Shown here piece after piece: positions 1 through 13,300 of a stretch of DNA of 64,000 nucleotides. This DNA is from Sitta carolinensis (lineage: Eukaryota > Chordata > Aves > Passeriformes > Sittidae). The position numbers were made by a program, and so were the translations under genes. The stretch lies in NCBI GenBank assembly GCA_032173965.1, contig JAVUNC010000004.1:20871001-20935000 (forward strand), in the 5' to 3' direction. The notes beneath the pieces were generated by a model. That model had not been told where the DNA came from, searched no databases, and worked only from the letters and a program-made list of their open reading frames with translations. Each line of letters starts with the position of its first letter. Position 1 is the stretch's first letter.

Positions 1-363
1 AAAGAGAGGTGTGGTTGTAATGTAATGCTTCTAGTCTGTTAAAAGAACAGCATGAAGACTGCCCTAATGTGTTTCAACATCCTTACCTTTCCTGCAAGAC
101 AGACAAACAGCCAAAACCTGCCTGCTTAAATTGGCAACAGAGTAGAGAAACAAAGGTTTCTCTTCCTTTGATACCTCGGTAGCTGTCTTCAGCATGAAAA
201 AGCAATTGTGTTTCCAGAACTAAGTTCTGTGTACAGTCAAGACTTAGCTGCATGTACAACCAGTTCCTGGAGTGACATGAATTCTCAGGTCTCCTAGTGT
301 AAGTATGCACAGAACATATTACCGTCTTAACCTGTTCTTTTTCTGTTTTCTATTGTCCAGGCC
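1..363. other. AT-rich DNA, no feature recognised
   Basis: Unique-looking sequence with only short chance frames on both strands. I see no exon-like, RNA-like or repeat-family signal. Confidence 0.5.
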
Positions 364-379
364 TTTTTTTTTTTTTTTT
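364..379. repeat. T homopolymer (16 nt) at LTR fragment edge
   Basis: An uninterrupted T-run lies directly against the point where similarity to the adjacent LTR fragment stops. It may be slippage at a deletion breakpoint or a chance low-complexity tract. Confidence 0.9.
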
Positions 380-612
380 GCTAGGAGCCTTGGGGTCAGC
401 TCTCCTAGCTGTGATCCCTTTCAACTTCTTGTGCACTTCCAACCCTTGTACTGGCTGGGTGGTGTGAGGAGCAGAAAAGGCCAGAAAAGACTCTGTGTAA
501 TGCTCAGCAATAACAAAACCATCCCTGATGTGTTTGTCACAAGTCTAAAACATAGCCCCCTCCCTACTAGATAATATGAAGAAATTTAACTCCATCTCAG
601 CAAAAATCAGCA
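380..612 (-). mobile_element. 5' (U3) part of a bird ERV LTR, truncated
   Basis: Read on the minus strand, this is the first half of an LTR family that I recognise from memory as widespread in bird genomes. The same segment occurs in plus orientation at about 14940-15130, which supports the assignment from within the window: both copies carry the 'ctggtatggggct'-like stretch, the 'attgctg' stretch and the 'aaggccttttctgc'-like stretch. The outer LTR edge (TG on the minus strand) falls at 611-612. The half that would carry the TATA box, R and U5 is missing, and the break lies beside a 16-nt T-run. It has no coding potential; frames crossing it are spurious. The family name (ERVL-like) is inference; that the two copies are related is seen in the sequence. 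Confidence 0.75.
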
Positions 613-2745
613 TGGGAGGAATAATATAGACCCGGCAAGATATATTATTTTTGAAATAATGAGGAGCAATAGATACTACATAGATATTATTCTAGAGAAT
701 GCATATACTTTATTGGCAGGTAGCAACAAGATGAAAATCCTCAGATATGAGCAACAGTTTGAACTTTTGATTTGAATGTTTGAATTTAGTTTCAGTGACA
801 AAACATTGATCTTTTTAGCAAAAAAAGTGCCAGAGTGAAGAAGAGTTTTTTAACCTATTTGCACTATCAGCTGTTTACACATTCCAGGATGGACATTCTC
901 ATCTATGAACACTATGTAATTTTAAACTTATATTTCCTGAGAAGACAACACAGTTTCACCCGTGTTCCACAGACATGTAAATTTTAGATGATGTGTTGCC
1001 ACTTACTGGTTGTAAATTATTGCATTGTACCATTGCAAACCTGACACCCTGATAACCCATCTAGAAAAGAGGGCCGTATAGTGTGCTGTATGTACTAAAT
1101 ACATGTCTGACTTTCAATAGAATCCAGAGCATGTGGTAAAATGTGAAGACAAGAATCTTCCCTGGATTTTATTGTATAGAGGAGTAAAATAATAATGAAC
1201 CCTTGAACCTGAGAAACAAGAGCTTCTAGCTCTAGTCATATAGATGTTACCATGCAATTTTTAATCTCATTTGAACTGACTTATACCTCTGAAGTGGCAT
1301 CCTAGTACTTTAAGTCTACAGCTGACTTCATAAATCCTTCCACATAATGGCAATCTTTGTGTAAGATGATGGGTTTAGTCCAACCACTGCTGACCTTTAT
1401 TTTTCAGAACTGTGATAAGAAGAAAGACACTCTCAACCTGGGTAAAGTTTTTTTGTCATGATGATGCAAAGAAGCCTCCTCATTATTAAGTGTAGATATA
1501 TGACATACCACAGTTGAATGAGATAAAAAAACTCAATGGCCATTGGATAACCAAGAAGATTACATGACCAGTATTTAAAACAGAGAAGAAGTGCAGTATA
1601 CAAGGTAAACTTCAATGGCAAGAAGACTAAAACAAGGTGGTGAATGAAGTATTGACTAGGATGAGATTCTGAGAGTGAATGGAATTAAACATTATGAACA
1701 GTGGAGACAAATGCTAGCAATAAAAATGTTTCAGGCAGAGACATCTTGAGCTGGGGAAGAGAGGTATCACAGAGAATTACAGTTGCAGCCCTTGGACAAT
1801 CTACAGTTTGGCTTTTTTAGGATTGTGTTATTCCTTTTATGTGGTTGAAATAAGAAAGATATTTTTCTGCTGTAGGTGGAATTAGTTGGGAGAGGTCTTG
1901 AACAATATAGTTTCCAAATTAAAAGGAAAGTCACCTTGTTTGATTAATAATAAAGTATAATATCAAAACATATTTGTTGATTCACCATATTCAAAGAAAC
2001 TCTCTCTGTACCAAAGAAATCATGGACTCTAATTTCAATGAAAAGGTAGACTGGAGAACTTACTCAGCTCAGTCTAAAGGCCAGTTTTTAAGCATTAGCT
2101 AATTGAGGCATATGTAAGCCACACACTGGGCTGTATATTGTCTTCCTGTACTGGTGGACCTTGACACATTCCAAGTTATAAATTTAAGCAAATATGAATA
2201 AATGACCCTAGAGCTGTTTAAACATCCTCTAAAAATACATCTTATTTTGGCTGAAATGGAGTAGGGAATGCTGGTACTATAGAATTACATGGCAGATTTG
2301 AGCAACTCGGTGGCATATAGATGAGGAGCAGGGCAGCTGTCTGATAAAATGTATCATGGGGACACCAAACCCCACTTTCTGTGAGTTCTGTGAAAGAAAT
2401 AAAATTCTTCCCTGACAGAACATAATTAGACAGGACCTGATTAGAGAATGAGTATTTTCCACAGCAGCTGCAGTTTTCAGACCATGAGTTTGCTTGCAAG
2501 TTTTTGTGTATTGGAGGCTAAATATACCAGAGAAGGTGTGTGAACAGTTCCAAAAGTGGTTATGAACTGAGAGTGAACAGAAGATCTCAATTCTTATGGT
2601 GTTGGAATCACTGTGAAGTCATGCTTGGTAACTTAAAGGGCCCCAAATTTGTTAATGTTTTCTTTAGACTTCAGGCAAATAAATCACATTTGTCTTCTAT
2701 TTCTCCTGTAAGCAGACACAACCAAGCTTGTTCCTGACTGTTGAC
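613..2745. other. AT-rich intergenic or intronic DNA
   Basis: About 2.1 kb with no recognisable gene, repeat family or structured RNA. The open frames at 1433-1621 and 2242-2499 are short, have biased composition and resemble no protein I know. Confidence 0.5.
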
Positions 2746-3453
2746 TGTTATAGTGTGTTGCAGCGTATGTTTGTCTTAGTTTAATTCAATTGTTGTTATT
2801 TGATGTTAAATGGTTTGTTCCTTTGTTTCCCCTGTGTTTATTCCCAAGTTGGTTTATTCCCTAAGTTGTGTCCTCCCACCAGTTTCCCTTTATGGCTTTT
2901 CCTGACCTCTGTTCCAGTCCTTTCCCTATCAATCACTGTTACCCAACCCCTTGTTCCAGCTCCTTCTATGTCAATCCTCCCAAGAACCAATCCTTTTACC
3001 GTCCCTCCCCCGGGGCGTTCCGGGGTGTCACCCAAACCTCGACCTTCCACTGGTGCCCGTGACCCCTTCCCTCCTCATATCTACCCTGATTCGTGCTGAG
3101 ACCCATGACCAAATCCTTCAACTCTGCCCCTGAGTCAACCCCATTGTATGATATGTTGTACCCTCCCCTTATTTTGAAACCGTTTAAAATCCTGTGCACA
3201 GAGCTGCACAGGGCTCTTCTTTTCTGTCTTCCTTTGACCCCAGTAAGTCATCCTGGTTGGAACTTCAGCCTTGCAGAGTCTCCCTCTTTCTTCTTTGCCT
3301 GAGCCCTGGATGCGGTGAGACTGTCGGTGCTTAGGAACCTTTGCTCCTAAGGTTCAGCTGAGAGCACAAACCCCACGCCTCAGCTGTTCCCCGCACCTGG
3401 CGCGGTGCCGGTGTGCCGTGAGCTAGCCTGGGTTCCGGCTAACCGCATCAACA
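2746..3453 (+). mobile_element. Solo LTR of an avian endogenous retrovirus, 708 bp
   Basis: The block starts with TGTTA and ends with CAACA, so it has the TG...CA ends of a retroviral LTR. It is clearly richer in C, G and CpG than its flanks. The flanking hexamers GTTGAC (2740-2745) and GTGGAC (3454-3459) differ at one base and fit a 6-bp target duplication. The order also fits: an AT-rich start, a long pyrimidine-rich U3 (2800-3180), and a GC-rich tail with 'ggttccggctaaccgcat' just before the end, which resembles the U5 ends of songbird LTRs as I remember them. No retroviral internal sequence (gag, pol or env) lies on either side, so it is a solo LTR formed by LTR-LTR recombination. The short frames inside it on both strands are not genes. 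Confidence 0.75.
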
Positions 3454-6400
3454 GTGGACTTGTGGTTGTTGCAAGCCATGTACCATGTGAGAAAGTGCAG
3501 CAAGTCACTAGGTATCATTGTACACTCTAAATATTCTGATTTTGAGAAAAATATATGGTTTTCTTGCTGCCTTTACTTCTCTGCTTAAGAAAAGGAATGA
3601 GGCAGTGCCTATTAATTTCTTGGTTTTTCTTTTCGTTATTTGCTTTCATAAGCCTTGGAAAATCTTATATATGGAATCCCACTTCACTAGAGTTTTGACT
3701 TTAGGAAGTGAATTTATTCATTATGGGATGAGAGTATAAAAAGCAGAGATTAGAGAAAGCACATCAGCTTTTCTTAATATATCATTTTATTGAAAAAAAA
3801 TTTGAACAGCTGGCATATTTGAACAGAAAATATTACATTTCTTATAAAAATAAATTTTACCCCAGGCAAACACTGTACTGTTTGATAATTACCATTTTGA
3901 TTAGCATTACAGAAAGAATACTTAATGTGGAGTTTAAATACAATAGATCCATTTAGTAAAATTTTAAAATGTCTTTATTCATTTAAAATATTAAAAGGGT
4001 ATTAAGATGTTTATACTTTCTCCTTTATTTTAGCAGAAAATGGTCCATTTAGACTTTTTTATTTCTCTGGAGTCATATTGCAAGCAGATGATTAGGTGCA
4101 GTATTTTTGACATTTAACCAGTGATAATACAGTAAAACCAACAGTCTTTGATTATTCAGCCATTGCCAGGCAAGGTTTCATTTGAATAAAGTGAAATAAG
4201 ACACAGAAACATAGAAAAGAGACAACTGATATTGGCTGAGGACAGGAAGAAATGTTCAGAAGAAATTATACTTAGCTCTGATCCTCTTTGTTTAGAACAA
4301 GATAACTGGTCAAAAGCACTGTGGCATTACAAATAACAGCTAAAAATGATAAAAAAGAAAAAAACTAATAAGCTCATAATGATGAATATAAAGACAGACA
4401 TGGTGGGTCAATCCAAAGTGCTTTTAACCCAGAACTCTTTCTTCCATAGTTTACCAACACAGGTGCCTAGAAAAGGATGTAAGGACAGCAATTTGTACTC
4501 TAATCTCAAATTTTCAGTCTGTATCAATTTTCCACATAGAGCTTGTGTCCAGGTTTTTTATTGCCCAAAGAACAGGTGCCAAAAAATTACCTCATTAAAA
4601 GGGGTAGAGAAATAGAGCATACAGTATGAATAGACATGTTGGAGAGGTTGGTTTTGTTCTGTGGTTGAAGGAGGGCGCTAAAGTGTGATATGATTGTTGT
4701 ACTTAATGGGGAGTTAGAAAAAGACACCAGTTTTCTCAGATGCATAATGCATAGGCAATAAGTAATGAACAATGATCACAACTTGCAGTGAGAGAATTTT
4801 CAAGTAGATGCATGTAAAATATTCTTACTGTGAAGAATTGTTGAGTATAGAATTCTGAATTGTTGGTCAGAGTGATTGCGGGTCTTCATGCTTGGATCTG
4901 AGTACTTGTACTAATTTTGAAGTTTACTTTACTTTTAGCAGAAAGTACTGAAAGGACTAAATGATCCCCATGATCATTTTCAACCTCAACTGTTAAGTGA
5001 TTCTGTGGATCTGTGCAGTTTCCTTTGAATCTGTGTTAACCTTCTGCATCCAAAAAACATCTTGGCAAGCACTTCTACTTCCTTGGAGAATCACTCCTTT
5101 TGTTGTTTTTTAACTTTTCTAATGGCTTCAGTTGGCTTGCTATGTTCTTGCTCTAAAAAGAGAAAATCACACAGTATCCACTCTTTCCAGCAGACTTGTG
5201 ATTGTATTATTTACTTGCTTTTTAGATTTGAAAACTCAGTGTAGTCACAGTATTTTAAACAACAGTCATCCTAATACAGTTATCACGTGCCTGTGCTTCT
5301 AGGTAAATATCTTTATGATGGTACTAACAGATGGTGCCATATAAGCCACTACTTATTTTAAATCAAAAGATCTTTGCTGGATTCTCAGCAACAACAAAAC
5401 CAGGACTGCACTGAACCTTACTATTGACTGGTTTTTTACATACATGTTGAAATCAAAGTCCAGCTCTTCGTTTTCACATTTTAATGCCAAAGTGTGAAAA
5501 ATACTGAGTTTTGTGTTAGCTTTTGGTCATCCTTTATTGGATTGCAGCTGTTATGCAGTACCTTAACCTGCTGGTAGTTGCAGCAAGGTTAGTACTAAAC
5601 TAAATAAAATGGTAGAATATAGATACAGGGAACAGTTCTAAATCTAAACTGTTCTACAACTAAATCAGTTCTAAATCTTTTTGAATCTGAAAGAGAAGCT
5701 GCCGAATAATGAGAAGGGAACTTAATTAATCTGACAGTATGATCTTTACTACATAGACAAAATATGTTTTCTGCCTTTGCAAGAGGTCTTAGTTCAATAC
5801 CATTGATTCCAGCAGTAGGATACACAGCCAATCTTTCTTGCCTATGAACAAATTCATGGCAAGGCTACTTGAGCTTTATGGATTTTCTGCAGTAACACTG
5901 AATTGAATTGTTAATTAATTTCAGAAGGAAATTTTATTTGTATTTTTATCTCTCAGGCTGATACACAACTTCCAGTCATTAGTAATTTAAACTGACTGCA
6001 TCTTTTTTCATTGGTTTATTTTATTCCTTTCCAGATTGTTGGATCAGTACTGGTTCATTCAAATATACTTTTATTGCTGTATTTTCTTTGAATTTCTAGA
6101 GTTTACTCTTGCAAGATTAGTGCAATTTGCTTACAAGGAAAACGGTACTGCCATTACATTTCCCCAACAGACGTTTAATATCCTACTGAATTTGCAAGAC
6201 TTGTTTCTTTTTATTCCAAGCTTCCATGAAAACAGTTTCTACAAAAACACAAAAGCCTGGATTTCTTCCTCCTAGATTAAGCCATTTATGAGAAATAAAT
6301 ACAGTTAAGGACCTAGTCACCTTAAATTCTTGTAGGTAATAGAAGGTAATGTCTCCTCTCTCCAGAAGATGTTGTAGCTCTTCCAAGGTCTGCATTTTAT

Positions 6401-7253
6401 TCCAGAAGTGATAAGGAGTCAGTCTGGGCTAGAGTTATCTTCTCTGTGTTTTTCTCTTCTGTGCAAGAAAATGAAGAGCCACTGCACTGAGATTGGGGGT
6501 CTGAGCTCATTCCAGAAACTTCTATACAAAAATAGCACAGTGTTATGGTGAAGAAATCCACTCTTAAATTTTTAAACAAACCAGCATGTTATTGATATTA
6601 TTGTGACTCATTATTTTCCTGAACTTCTACAGGCATGGTAGGTAGACTTCATCCACCGACAAAATATACTTACCTACAAATGGGCCTGTCACCTTAGGCT
6701 TCCTTTATATTTAATGGGAAGAAATACTAATTTTTAGTATGTGACACCTCATGAAGATTTTTTTTTTTGGTGCATAATTTGCTAGATTGGTGCCATTTGT
6801 TTCATCTTGCATGTTCCTTCTGAATCAGTGGAGTCTGGGCACAGCTGGAGATATGGCACTAGTAAAAGTGGACTATTGCCCTCAGCTACTCCAGGAGTTC
6901 TTTGTTTGAAAAAACCCCTATATGTTGCTTACTTATAAAAGATTATGGATTTGTCCAAACTTAGGGATGAAAACCAGTTCCTGTCAGATCAGAATGGCTT
7001 GCTTATCACAAATTTCCCTCTTACGAAGAATGGAGAAAATCAAATCTGTAGCTATTGTCTTAGAATCTTGCAGAGGAGTCAGTTTATGAGCCTTGGAACC
7101 AGATACTGGAACACTGATCTCTTGGAAATTGGGGTATTGGTGTCTTCCAGTCTTTACACACCATACACAAATTAGTTTTTATGCCGAATTAAACATCCAA
7201 CTAATAAAAGTATTTAGTTGTAAAAGTAACTACCATCATCCTGTGATATAACA
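3454..7253. other. AT-rich DNA, no gene recognised
   Basis: About 3.8 kb of low-GC sequence. A small perfect 8-bp inverted repeat (GAACAGTT/AACTGTTC, about 5630-5654) and a repeated 'cagttctaaatct' are the only local structures I noticed. The open frames are short and show no conserved protein features. Confidence 0.5.

Positions 7254-7309
<56 letters not shown>
7254..7309. repeat. (TG)n(TA)n dinucleotide microsatellite
   Basis: A short TG tract runs directly into about 23 uninterrupted TA units. The TA part is fully self-complementary and could extrude as a cruciform. A shorter TA tract occurs near 7786-7800. Length variation between individuals is expected. Confidence 0.97.
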
Positions 7310-7311
<2 letters not shown>

Positions 7312-9952
7312 ATTTTGATAGATTAATGAAAGACAATTTTTAAAAGAGTTTTTACAAGACAAAGTTTTAAATACTTTAGAAAGTATTAAAGAGATGTGGG
7401 GAAAACTACTGAATTTAATTTGCATTAATATATGTGTACTTTATGTCCAGTTAAAAAAATATAAGATGTGATTTAGACAAATGAAAACTTCCCTCTCAAG
7501 CTCAACATTTAGTATAATTGTTTTCATTTCACCAAGATGACCATCTCTTTCCAAGAAAACTTTACTAAAGGAAGACTTATATAATGGATTTTCCCATTTT
7601 CCATGGAGCAGAGAACATTCTAGAGTTAAATATTTAGTAGGTCCTTAACACAGACCTGAAAACAGTGGTCATTCTCAGACATTTCTTTATACCTATCCCC
7701 GAACTAAAATCATGTTATAAAATGTAAATACATTGGGCTTTAGATTTTTTCTACAATTTATATTATACAATGCAGTAATCTGCAATATATATATATATAT
7801 GAACTGTTTAAAATAAATACATTCCTTATAATAAAATTATACTTATTTGTGATAAATACAACAGAAACATCTCAATCATGCTGTAAAAATATCTACCCTC
7901 TTTGAGTGATTGACTATAAAAATGAATCATGATAAAATTAGAGCAGAGATGCAATTAGAAGCAGTTGTTTGCATATGAAACATTTCCAGTTTCCATTGAG
8001 TTCCTGTTTGCTTTTATACTGGTATCTTCTTAAAAAAGGCAGTCACAACACTGAAAATTGAAATAAAATCCAGTCATAATTATCCATTACTCAATAGGAG
8101 AACTTGTTTGGGGTCCCACATTTTGAGGCAAATTTATAGAAAGTGTTTGTGTTTAAGAAGATTATTAAGAAGATGAAGATTTTCACACTTGATGCCTAGG
8201 GAATATGATCACTGGTCAATGAGGGGGACAATCACTTTCATAGCAGCCTCTCATGTTAATAGTAGTAGCTAGTATAAAATCCCTTTGTATTTGTGGTTCA
8301 GAAGACTAATTAATGTTCCCATCATAATTAACTTAATTTTTGCCGCCCACATATTTCACAGCCACTGACAACTGAATTCTCATCAGGGGCTGGCTATTTT
8401 TTTTCATCTTACTTGGATCATATTATGCATGATGATTTATCCCAGTGGACTCAAGAAAACACCTAAAATATATGTTGATAAAATTATCTGAGAAAAAAAC
8501 AAACTATCAAAATATTAATTAAAAAAAACATTTTGTGCATATTCATTACCTAATGCTCAAACAGGCCAAGGATGTAATCTCTTGGCTTGATTGCTTTCCT
8601 GTCAGTGTAGCTCACCTGACTTCAACAGTGTGGACCCTTTTATACAACAGTACAAATCAGAGTAGAAACATGTTGAAAGGGTTTACGTTTTTATTTTTAT
8701 TTTTGTGCTTGGCCATGTTGCAGGTGCCATAAAATGTTAATTTCCAGCTTCTCTCGAAGATAACTACCAATTTCAATTCATTATCTACTGATGCAGGAAA
8801 ACTGAAAAGCAGAATAGAAAAGACACATGATACAGATCTATTTTTATGTTGTAAACAACATGATTACTCTTCCCTTTTCCATGACAGATTCAATAAGTGT
8901 TGATTGAATTATCTAGGATTAGCTGAAGTGGACGTGAACAAAATAAGCAATAAGAATCAACAATAAGAATCAATGGAAATGATTTATTTCCTGGAGATCA
9001 AATCAAATAACAGGGAGGATCAAATTAGTTAGTGATCACATTAAGTGGAAATCTTTGTACTAGTATGCTCTTTCCTCTGAGCTCCTGTCAATAGTCACAT
9101 AAATACACAGTGGCAAAAAATCTTTCTCCTTTGTTTATTTCCACTGAATCTGAAGCACTGCATACCCCTGGAGACAGTAAGACACACAGCTACCAAACCA
9201 AGATCACCAAATATGGATGATTTCTGAACTACTTATACACCCCCCTCTAACAATTTTTTTTATGAAAAGAAAACCCTCTTATTCTCTACTTCACACTTAA
9301 AAATCCACTATTTTCCAGATCCAGACAGGAAATAATAAGCATTTTAAAATACTCTGAAATCTAACGCATCTGAGATCACATAAGAAGTGTCCAAATCTGA
9401 AATTCAAGAATGAAATTATTACAAAAATTGTAACTATGCCACTGTAACAAACTGCTTTTATATTCCCTCAGAACAAACTGTAGATATCCATTTGGATCCC
9501 TGGAGTGCTATCCAGCCAAGTCTCAGTTATCCATGTGAAGCCAGAGTTCTGATTGTAATTCAGAATCAGCTTGTGGTTAATTCTAGCTTTGAAAGATACT
9601 GAGTTACACAAAGAGAAGAGCCAGGCTGCAAAAGATTGCAATATTTGATATTCGAAAGGCTTAACTAATGAAATAAACCATAAAATCTTAACATTGCTGT
9701 CAGTCTGATACCTCCTTCTCCTCCATCTTTAGTCATCACATCCTAAGTTTTGAGTAAATTCCAAATTAATTCTAAACTGTCTAGACAGAAGACAACTAAT
9801 CTAACACCTGATTAGTTTAGAATTATGCACAGAAGTGAGATAAGACTACTGAGATAGATTTCTAGAGCAGAATACAGATACAGACAAGCATCCAGGCACA
9901 GGTATTAACTCTACAGACCAAACAACACTTAGAGTCTTCCCTTAAGGAGGTT
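7310..9952. other. AT-rich DNA, no feature recognised
   Basis: About 2.6 kb without an identifiable gene or repeat family. A small imperfect tandem 'aataagaatcaa' pair lies near 8948-8972. Confidence 0.5.
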
Positions 9953-10303
9953 TCACAAAGCATTCACATAGTCTTCTCTCCAGTCCCTCAAAAATACAGA
10001 GTTGGGTGTTGATGCAGCAAGACTGGGCAGAATGCAGGAAAAGTAATTTGAAGCAGGCTGTTTATTTGGGATGAGACACAGGCAGAGAAATGCTGGATCT
10101 GGAGGGAATAAGCATAGGAAAAGAGAGAGGGCGGGGGTGAAATGGGCAGACATATGTAAGCAGCTAGCTCCTACACTCACTTTTACTGTGGGAATATGAG
10201 CTCTGCTCTGTATGTGTGTGCTTCTGTACGAGAACCTTGCAGGCTTCAAGACAGGCAAACTGGCAAGTCGTTCAGGCAGTCTGGGAGACACAGAGGAGAA
10301 CAC
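9953..10303 (-). other. Strand-skewed block with a 116-codon open frame, unassigned
   Basis: The minus strand here is pyrimidine-rich and open for 116 codons, with a Ser/Pro/Leu-rich translation that matches no protein I know. The minus strand also has an AATAAA hexamer at about 10062, so the block could be the tail of an old transposable element or of an LTR. I could not find TG...CA ends, a target duplication or splice structure. I do not regard the open frame as a gene: its composition follows base skew, and there is no promoter or domain evidence. Confidence 0.25.
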
Positions 10304-13300
10304 AGCCCTGTGGGCCAGCTACTGTAGAGAATGACAAGTTTCTGTGAGACAGCAGCACATATCAATGTGCATTAGCCAGCAGGTGTGGCTACCAAGTGCC
10401 CTGTGTAAGGGTGCATGTGTGGAGGACACGAGATCTGCTAGCAATTTTTGAGTTTGGTTTGGTGGGAAATAGGAACAAGATGGGACCATTTGATCCTCTT
10501 TCATTTAGTTGCAGTCCTGATTAGGCTAGTTTAAAGTTATGTGAATGCTCTTTGTGGCATCAGCTCTAAAGGCATTATTTTCACCTTGGGCTTGATCTGC
10601 TGCTTTGGCCCAGGGTGTGTATATAGCACACAGAGAATGTGTATGTTCAGTCTCACTGTAGGCTGGACCTGGGCACTGGGAACTGCAGCACCTTCATCAA
10701 AGCATGCCAGGGATGAGCACTCTGGGTCTTAAGTCAGGTAAACTTGTTTCAATGGGCTGACAGGAGAAATCATGTTTATCTTACTAGGCTCATCCTGCTG
10801 ATTTGGCAGGATCCTGCACTAGCTTTGGCTACTATTTAATTTAATTATACACAATTTACTACTACACAATTTAATTATAAAGAAAATTCCTTTTGGGAGA
10901 GAGGTAGTATGGAGAGTGATGATGAAAATGTTGCTCGTTTTCCTGTAGGTATTCCACTGCTTGAAAGTAAAAAAAAAGTTACCCAACACTCCCCCTCCTC
11001 TCCCCACCCCAGATCATATGTACTACTCATCATTTTTGAGGAGGGTGATGAAAACTTTGAAAACAGCCTTAAAGCATTTTGGTGTGGTAGAAAAATTTGT
11101 GTCCCATTTTTGAGATAAGGGACTGGGATTCAATTTTCAGACAGGAAAAGCAATGTGGAAATAAAACTAACCAAGTCTTTTGAGAAACTCATTCATAAGA
11201 ACTGATTCAAAATATCTCCTGAACGGGAGTCTAACCACTTAGCTATAAAACTTGTTTTCCCTCTGCCATTCTTTGCTGCTCTTGACAAAGAGCAATCAAA
11301 TACTGTTGTGGTAAATATGCTATTGCAACATTTCCTTCTCTTTAAACATTCAGAGTCAAACATACCACTGTGTACATCATCAAAAGCTGATTTACACAGC
11401 TGAGTTTGTAGCTCCTAAGGAGAAAAGCAGTAGGAAGAATATTATAATTAGCATTCAAAAGTTGATCAAAATATCAAATACGTTTCTGGAACAGCTGATT
11501 TAAATAACTTGTAATTGAAGATACCCATTTCCATAGCTTGAGGGGTTATAATAAAAGTGAGAACAAATTAGAGCAAAAGAAAACAAAGCTGGCCTTACAC
11601 AGGCAACTAACTCTTCAGGTTCAGAATATCAGTAAATTGTTCTCTCTTCTGAACTGTCATTTATTAATAACTTCCTGGAAAAATCATTTTTCAGGAAGGA
11701 TTTTTGTTTTACAGCAGTTTTCTATAGAGCGAAGGTGATAAGGTTAGAGATTACATTTTGCTCTTACACTGGTCTGTTATGCAAGCTTTTCTTCTGTTCT
11801 CTCAACACTCCTTTTTATTTGATGCTGTGGTGATTTGCTGAGTATTTAACAGTCTTTAATCACATGGTCCCAAAGCCATGTTTTTCCAAGCAAGACTCAC
11901 TGCACAGAGAGTGAGAAAACCTTGAAGCAAATAAAACTCTCTGACAGTATTCTTTCTCTTTTGCAGTTTAATTCCTTCAACAGACTCTAAGTGTGATGAA
12001 ATAGTCTCCTCACTTTCCTGAACAAGAAAGCATATGAAGACTCACCTGGGTAGGTTAGGGACACACGTTCCAAATTCTAGCTATTTCAGCTGTTAAAGTG
12101 GATTTTCTGCACACACACTATAACAAGAAATTGGAATTTTCCGTTATTCTATGTGGAGACAGAACAAGAAATGACCTGAACCTTCATTCTAGACTTGAAG
12201 ATGGCGTAGGGTGAACATCATAAAAGAATTATTGTGACTCTTTGTTCAAATGAACTTGGTTCACTATGTGTGTCCCCTTTACATAATGTCTTTCAAATGA
12301 ACATTCAGGGCAGGATGCTTTTCTGGCATGAATATACAAAAAGAAGCAACCTGGGATTTATTCACAAAGAGTGGAGGGAAAATATCTGTCACTTTCTTCA
12401 ATAAACAGAAAGTAGGAAATATGGGAGATTGTGGGATGCAAGGGGCAGGGTCCACTTTCCCCTTGTAATGTGGTTGATACAAAGGAAATTAAATGAGCCA
12501 GAGAGAGATCTAACATATAAGCTGGAACTTCCTGTGAGAATGAATTAACTACAAGTAAACTGATGCAGTTCCCTGAAGTAATTTGCAAGGGCTTGCACTA
12601 AGGTCTTCAATTTCTACTCTACAGCTGGCTGCTAAATACCGTGGTAGCAAATTTATTTTAGGGATGATAACTTAAACAGTATTTATAGGACACAGGATCA
12701 ATATTTTAAAAACATTTAAAATACTGCCTTTCTGCTAACTCTCCCAGATATAGTCAAACCCCAGCTCTTTTCCTAAACTATACTTTTAAGAACTGTTACA
12801 CTGAGAGAATAAATAATGTATATTTGTAATGCAAATAATACCATAATACAAAAGTGCATAATACAAAAAGGGGCCTGATTAATCACTTAATGTATTTGCT
12901 ATGAATTATTAATTTAGACACCATTTAAATTAAGATTTTATAAGTGAGAAAAATTAGGCAGTTTCTCTTTGCTTTCTTCTTTTAATTTTCCTTCTAGAAG
13001 AGCTCTATTGCCTCAGAAGAATGCAGGAAGTATTTGTACAACAAACCTAAAAGGAGTAGCAATAAACCAGAAGTTTAAGGAAATTTTCAGAGAGACACTT
13101 GTTACAAAATGCTGTGGTGAGTTTGTAATTCAGGTAGCTTCATAAATATGTGCTTCAAAGAGGTGTCCAGATGTTACAATGATGATGAGAAATTTTCCAT
13201 TTTGTTTGCCGGTGACCATTCACTGTGGTCATACATTTCTTAAATATTGACCCCACACCACACATATTTTACTGTAACTTCTTTTATAGCTTACATTTCC

